From an uncultured Curvibacter sp. (GTDB taxonomy: Bacteria > Pseudomonadota > Gammaproteobacteria > Burkholderiales > Burkholderiaceae), in assembly GCA_946481355.1 (NCBI GenBank), contig CAMLNH010000010.1, positions 1 through 18,769 of the forward strand: a DNA stretch of 18,769 bases, given 5' to 3'. Below, one piece after another: positions 13,999 through 18,769 of this stretch; the stretch's first letter is position 1; the number at the start of each line of letters is the position of its first letter. The notes below the pieces were generated by a model. The model was given only the letters and a program-made list of their open reading frames with translations, ran no database searches and was not told the DNA's origin. The position numbers and the translations under genes are program-made.

Positions 13999-14231
13999 GC
14001 AAAAAACAGATCGAAGAATGCGTGCGCAACAGCCTGGAAGGCTATTTCAGGGACCTGCGCGGTACCGAACCCGACGGCATGTACGACATGCTGGTGCGCA
14101 TCGTCGAGAAACCGCTGCTGGAAGTGGTGATGCAGCAGGCCGAGCAGAACCAGTCGCGCGCCGCGCTCTGGCTGGGACTGAACCGCAACACCCTGCGCAA
14201 GAAGCTGGTCGAACACAAACTTCTCAAATGA
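13995..14231 (+). CDS. fis: Fis-type DNA-binding nucleoid-associated protein
   Basis: Small homodimeric DNA-bending protein that shapes the nucleoid and tunes growth-rate-dependent promoters. It is 78 residues, shorter than enterobacterial Fis (98) but usual for betaproteobacteria, which lack much of the N-terminal beta-hairpin arm involved in Hin-type inversion. Residues 1-45 supply the dimerisation helices ([16 protein letters not shown], then [21 protein letters not shown]). The C-terminal helix-turn-helix is about 50-76, [25 protein letters not shown], the strongly conserved Fis-family signature. The start codon overlaps the dusB stop (ATGA), so fis is translationally coupled and depends on the dusB promoter. 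A candidate Fis site sits in that promoter, which would give autorepression (inference). Confidence 0.96.
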   Translation: MSKKQIEECVRNSLEGYFRDLRGTEPDGMYDMLVRIVEKPLLEVVMQQAEQNQSRAALWLGLNRNTLRKKLVEHKLLK

Positions 14232-14238
14232 ACCAAGA

Positions 14239-15855
<1,617 letters not shown>

Positions 15856-15874
15856 GTGGGCGGTGATGCTCTGG

Positions 15875-15910
15875 CAACAAAAAAGCGACCCTCGGGTCGC
15901 TTTTTTGTTG
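15875..15910. terminator. Strong bidirectional terminator between purH and hemL
   Basis: A perfect 16-bp inverted repeat: CAACAAAAAAGCGACC (15875-15890) and GGTCGCTTTTTTGTTG (15895-15910) around the tetraloop CTCG. The GC core GCGACC/GGTCGC is flanked by six A on the left and six T on the right, so each strand reads a GC stem followed by a U run. It ends purH on the plus strand and hemL on the minus strand. Confidence 0.95.
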
Positions 15911-15925
15911 GGCCGCGGCGCGGTG

Positions 15926-17233
15926 TCAGCGCAAGGTCTTGAAGACCTCGCGGGCCGCCGCTGTCGTGGCGGCAAGATCTTCCTCACTGTGTGCCGCGCT
16001 CACGAAGCCTGCCTCGTACAGCGCCGGTGCGATGTAGACCCCGCGATCCAGCAGGCCGTGGAAGAGCCGGTTGAATTTTGCGCCTTCGGTCTTCATGACC
16101 GTGGCGTAGTTCTGCGGCAGTTCGGACAGCAGGAAGAAGCCGAACATGCCGCCTTCGCTGTCGGCACAGAAGGGCACACCTTCGGCATCCGCGGCGGCCT
16201 TCAGCCCCGCCATCAGCGCGCGGGTCTTGCGGCCCAGTTCTTCATAGAAGCCGGGCTTGGCGATCTCGCGCAGCGTGGCCAGACCGCAGGCCGTGGCCAC
16301 CGGGTTGCCCGAGAGCGTGCCGGCCTGGTAGACCGGGCCCAGGGGTGCGAGCTGTTCCATGATGGCGCGCGGTCCGCCGAAGGCCGCCAACGGCATGCCG
16401 CCGCCGATGACCTTGCCCAGAACCGTGAGGTCGGGCTGAAAGCCGGGAATGAGCTGGGCGTAGACGCTCTGCGCGCTGCCCAGGGCCACTCGGAAACCGG
16501 TCATCACCTCGTCGAAGACCAGCAGGGCGCCGTGCTGGCTGCAGAGTTCGCGACAGCGCTTCATGAAGGGCAGGGAGGCGCGCACGAAGTTCATATTGCC
16601 TGCGATCGGTTCGATCATTAGGCAAGCCAGATCCTTGCCATGCAGGGCGAAGGCTTCCTCGAGCTGCTGCAGATTGTTGTACTCGAGCACCAGGGTGTGC
16701 TGCACCACCTCGGCGGGCACGCCGGCGCTGGTGGGGTTGCCGAAAGTGGCCAGGCCCGAGCCGGCTTTGACCAGGAGCGCGTCGGCGTGGCCGTGGTAGC
16801 AGCCTTCGAACTTGATGATCTTGCTGCGGCCCGTGGCGCCGCGTGCCAGGCGCAGGGCACTCATGCCGGCTTCGGTGCCCGAGCTGACCAGACGCACCAT
16901 CTCCATGGAGGGCACGAATTTGAGAATCTCCTCGGCCAGCTCGACCTCGCGCTCGGTGGGCGCACCGTAGGAAAAGCCGTCGATGGCGGCTTTCTGCACG
17001 GCTTCCAGCACGGCGGGGTGGCCATGACCCAGGATCATGGGGCCCCAGGAGCCGATGTAGTCGATGTAGCGCTTGCCGTCGGCGTCCCAGAAGTGGGACC
17101 CTTCAGCGCGCTGCACGAAGCGTGGCGTGCCACCCACGGCGCGGAAGGCGCGCACGGGCGAGTTCACACCACCGGGGATGACGCGCTTGGCGCGTTCGAA
17201 GAGGATCTCGTTGCGGTCAATGCTGGGTGTCAT
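15926..17233 (-). CDS. hemL: Glutamate-1-semialdehyde 2,1-aminomutase
   Basis: PLP-dependent enzyme that moves the amino group of glutamate-1-semialdehyde to form 5-aminolevulinate, the first committed haem precursor in the C5 pathway. It has 435 residues, full length. Landmarks are [21 protein letters not shown] near the N-terminus, the PLP phosphate-binding [16 protein letters not shown] (118-132), [19 protein letters not shown], the DEVMTGFR strand (241-248) and the Schiff-base lysine Lys274 in [16 protein letters not shown], followed by [15 protein letters not shown]. Many relatives have Thr or Cys where this protein has Gly123; it is outside the catalytic residues and probably neutral. 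The ATG overlaps the last 17 bases of the ThiD-like gene, so the two are co-transcribed and probably translationally coupled. The gene ends at the strong bidirectional terminator shared with purH. Confidence 0.97.
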   Translation of the reverse strand: MTPSIDRNEILFERAKRVIPGGVNSPVRAFRAVGGTPRFVQRAEGSHFWDADGKRYIDYIGSWGPMILGHGHPAVLEAVQKAAIDGFSYGAPTEREVELAEEILKFVPSMEMVRLVSSGTEAGMSALRLARGATGRSKIIKFEGCYHGHADALLVKAGSGLATFGNPTSAGVPAEVVQHTLVLEYNNLQQLEEAFALHGKDLACLMIEPIAGNMNFVRASLPFMKRCRELCSQHGALLVFDEVMTGFRVALGSAQSVYAQLIPGFQPDLTVLGKVIGGGMPLAAFGGPRAIMEQLAPLGPVYQAGTLSGNPVATACGLATLREIAKPGFYEELGRKTRALMAGLKAAADAEGVPFCADSEGGMFGFFLLSELPQNYATVMKTEGAKFNRLFHGLLDRGVYIAPALYEAGFVSAAHSEEDLAATTAAAREVFKTLR

Positions 17234-18134
17234 GCGGGGGGAGTTCCATGGTCGAGGCCGGGCCTTCGGCGCCGTCTTCGTCGGATTCGTCTTCGGTGTC
17301 GGCCTGGGCCCAGAACAGGCGGTCCGGGATCACATGGCCCATGCCCGGGCGGAAGCCCCCGTCCAGGCAGTGGTCCAGATAGCCCAGGGCTTCGACAAAG
17401 GCCTCACCCAGATCGCAGCCGCTGGCCACCAGGGCGGCCAAGGTGGCGCTCAGGGTGTCGCCGGCGCCCGAGAACACGGCCTCGAAGCGCTCGAACTTCT
17501 CGCTGGCCAGGGTGGTCTGGGGGGTGGCCAGCACATTCTCGATGTGCTGCTCGGCGGCCGGAATGCCGGTGACCAGGGTGTAGGGCACGCCATACTCGCC
17601 GGCAGCACGGGCGATGTCGCGGGCCGTGGGGCTGCGCTCGCCTTCCCAGTCCGGCAGCAGCCAGCGCCACAGGGTGCTGTGGTTTCCGACCAACACTGTG
17701 GTCTGGGGCAAAACCAGCTCCTGGAAGGCGTCCAGGTAGAGGTCGATCTGCACCTCGCTCCACCACGATAGGTTGGGCATGTAGGCGATCAGCGGCAGAT
17801 CCGGGTAATCGGTGGCGATCTCGGCGATGGCGCTGAGGTTCTCGGGGGTGCCGACGAAGCCGACCTTGATGGCCTGCATCGTCACGTCTTCGAGCAGGCT
17901 GCGGGCCTGCTCGGCCACGACCTCTTCCTCGAAGGGAAAGTGATCGAAAGTCTCGGCCGTGTCGCGGGCGTAGGTGCCGGTGATCACGGGCAGCGCGTGG
18001 GCGCCAGCCGAGGCGATGGCGCCGACGTCGCCGGAGAGTCCGCCGGCACCGCTGGGGTCGTTGGCATTGAAGACCAGCACGCAGGGCGGCTGCCCGGAAT
18101 CGTGTGCGCTGTCCTCGGGGGCTGGGGTTTGCAT
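17217..18134 (-). CDS. Divergent ThiD-like (PfkB-fold) kinase, substrate uncertain
   Basis: A ribokinase-fold protein that automated annotation would probably call hydroxymethylpyrimidine/phosphomethylpyrimidine kinase (ThiD). The 305-residue protein from the ATG at 18134 shows [19 protein letters not shown] (22-40), close to the ThiD entry motif GSDPSGGAGIQAD, and [25 protein letters not shown] near the end. Other ThiD landmarks are altered: the pyrimidine-contacting AQNT is ARDT (56-59), the DPVM strand is replaced around YMPNLSWW (118-125), TPN is VGN (149-151), and the GTGC anion hole with catalytic Cys is GAGD (223-226), the PfkB/pyridoxal-kinase form. A strongly acidic tail (277-290) precedes the overlap with hemL. 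HMP kinase activity is therefore doubtful; another small-molecule kinase is possible. The frame is open upstream to 18434, but that part is antisense to rubredoxin. Confidence 0.85.
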   Translation of the reverse strand: MQTPAPEDSAHDSGQPPCVLVFNANDPSGAGGLSGDVGAIASAGAHALPVITGTYARDTAETFDHFPFEEEVVAEQARSLLEDVTMQAIKVGFVGTPENLSAIAEIATDYPDLPLIAYMPNLSWWSEVQIDLYLDAFQELVLPQTTVLVGNHSTLWRWLLPDWEGERSPTARDIARAAGEYGVPYTLVTGIPAAEQHIENVLATPQTTLASEKFERFEAVFSGAGDTLSATLAALVASGCDLGEAFVEALGYLDHCLDGGFRPGMGHVIPDRLFWAQADTEDESDEDGAEGPASTMELPPHDTQH

Positions 18135-18209
18135 GGGCTGGCCTGTGTGAGTACTCAGGCAGAATACGGCAAGTCGTTGCGTGAAAGACGTCGGAGGGCG
18201 CTTTTCACT

Positions 18210-18222
18210 TTGTACAATATTG
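18210..18222. promoter_or_regulatory. A/T-rich divergent promoter core between the ThiD-like gene and rubredoxin
   Basis: The 114-bp gap between the two divergent starts (18135-18248) contains an A/T-rich island in otherwise G+C-rich DNA. TTGTACAA (18210-18217) and CAATATTG (18215-18222) are overlapping perfect palindromes. TACAAT at 18213-18218 could serve as the rubredoxin -10, about 31 bases before its start. No -35 match is evident on either strand. Confidence 0.4.
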
Positions 18223-18248
18223 CATTCTATTCGAAGGTCTCGTAAGCT

Positions 18249-18422
18249 GTGAGCGACAACAAAACCTGGATGTGTCTGATCTGTGGCTGGATTTATGACG
18301 AAGCGGCCGGCGATCCGGAGCATGGCATAGCGCCGGGGACGGTATGGGCTGATGTGCCCATGAACTGGACCTGCCCCGAGTGCGGGGCGCGCAAGGAAGA
18401 CTTCGAGATGGTCCAGATCTGA
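18249..18422 (+). CDS. Rubredoxin
   Basis: A 57-residue iron-sulfur-free electron carrier whose single iron is held by four cysteines. The two CxxC(G) knuckles are CLICG (Cys9, Cys12) and CPECG (Cys42, Cys45). The core sequence WIYDEAAGDPEHGIAPGT, with the conserved Tyr/Trp pattern, and VPMNWTCPECGARKEDFEMV are classic for the family. The start is a GTG at 18249; AAGG at 18234-18237 is rather far (11 bases), so the ribosome site is modest. It probably acts in the cytoplasm, passing electrons to an oxygenase or in oxidative-stress defence; the partner is not in this window. It diverges from the ThiD-like/hemL operon and lies 62 bp ahead of pilG. It is too short for many gene finders but is unambiguous. 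Confidence 0.96.
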   Translation: MSDNKTWMCLICGWIYDEAAGDPEHGIAPGTVWADVPMNWTCPECGARKEDFEMVQI

Positions 18423-18484
18423 GACCGAATCCATAGGATGTTGAACGTCATCGCCCGTCCGGTCGCCATCAGGAGTAGCCTTCA
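18423..18484 (+). other. Short gap between rubredoxin and pilG
   Basis: This 62-bp stretch carries the pilG ribosome-binding site (AGGAG, 18471-18475). No terminator or clear promoter is seen, so the two genes may share a transcript. Confidence 0.5.
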
Positions 18485-18769
18485 GTGAGCACGCAAGACA
18501 CGCCCCTCAAGGTCCTCGTGATCGATGACAGCAACACGATCCGCCGCAGCGCCGAGATTTTTCTCAAGCAGGGCGGCCACGAGGTGATGCTGGCTGAGGA
18601 TGGCTTTGATGCGCTGGCCAAGGTCAACGACTACCAGCCCAACCTGATTTTCTGCGACATCCTGATGCCGCGCCTCGACGGTTACCAGACCTGCGCCATC
18701 ATCAAACGCAATGTCAAGTTCGCGTCGGTGCCGGTGATCATGCTCTCGTCCAAGGATGGCGTGTTCGAC
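18485..18769 (+). CDS. pilG: PilG-type twitching motility response regulator (3' end outside window)
   Basis: The first 95 residues of a stand-alone CheY-like receiver protein are visible. The sequence closely follows PilG: LKVLVIDDSNTIRRSAEIFLKQGG (8-31) with the acidic pocket Asp14-Asp15, phospho-acceptor Asp58 in NLIFCDILMPRLDGYQTCAIIKR, and VPVIMLSSKDGVFD, where RLDGYQTCA and IMLSSKDG are diagnostic for PilG over PilH. PilG is a phosphotransfer target of the Pil-Chp chemosensory kinase controlling type IV pilus extension. The GTG start has AGGAG (18471-18475) nine bases upstream, which fixes it. pilH, pilI and pilJ would be expected to follow beyond the edge (inference from other Burkholderiales). 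It is likely read from the rubredoxin promoter or one in the 62-bp gap. Confidence 0.93.
   Translation, partial: MSTQDTPLKVLVIDDSNTIRRSAEIFLKQGGHEVMLAEDGFDALAKVNDYQPNLIFCDILMPRLDGYQTCAIIKRNVKFASVPVIMLSSKDGVFD

Noticed and set aside
17217..18434. Extension of the ThiD-like gene to a start at 18434
   Set aside because: The extra 100 residues lie antisense to rubredoxin and its promoter and show no kinase similarity.
18438..18488. A 16-codon open frame (ATG at 18438) overlapping the pilG start as a possible leader peptide
   Set aside because: Its only ribosome-site-like sequence (AGG) touches the ATG, it has no composition suggestive of an attenuator peptide, and it includes the pilG ribosome-binding site by chance.

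Overview
The window is high-GC DNA (I estimate about 65% G+C by eye) that reads as ordinary chromosomal core sequence from a betaproteobacterium. Burkholderiales, and probably a Comamonadaceae-like lineage, fits best. The grounds are the protein sequences (DusB-Fis-PurH in a row, a betaproteobacterial UbiH/DsbC cluster, a TctDE/TctCBA tricarboxylate system) and the junction hemL / ThiD-like / rubredoxin / pilG. I see no CRISPR array, insertion sequence, prophage, toxin-antitoxin pair, tRNA or rRNA. About 95% of the window is coding and gene density is normal.

Layout, left to right. (1) The 3' part of tyrS (+), then a small protein of unknown function (+). (2) A leftward operon read right to left: a UbiH/COQ6-type flavin hydroxylase, dsbC, and a large M61-type peptidase with a PDZ domain. 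A MOSC-domain gene diverges from it rightward. (3) ychF (+) behind a structured, GC-rich leader. (4) A complete tripartite tricarboxylate transporter module: tctD-tctE (response regulator and histidine kinase, leftward) diverging from tctC-tctB-tctA (rightward) across a 100-bp intergenic region. (5) A small YqaA/DedA-type membrane protein (-), diverging from dusB-fis-purH (+). (6) A 16-bp-stem bidirectional terminator, then the leftward pair ThiD-like kinase and hemL. (7) Rubredoxin (+) and the start of pilG (+), the first gene of a Pil-Chp chemosensory cluster cut by the window edge.

The most rewarding material is regulatory, plus one doubtful enzyme name. The dusB-fis upstream region contains, in about 70 bp, a good Fis-type core site, a -10 hexamer with a G+C-rich discriminator, and an intrinsic-terminator-shaped hairpin inside the predicted 5' UTR. 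The tctD/tctC intergenic region has two 10-bp direct repeats set 11 bp apart, the geometry used by OmpR-family regulators such as TctD. The ThiD-like kinase, translationally overlapped with hemL, lacks the ThiD active-site motifs (Cys-type GTGC, DPVM, TPN) and carries a PfkB-type GAGD instead, so its usual name may be wrong. I do not see a previously undescribed multi-gene system here.
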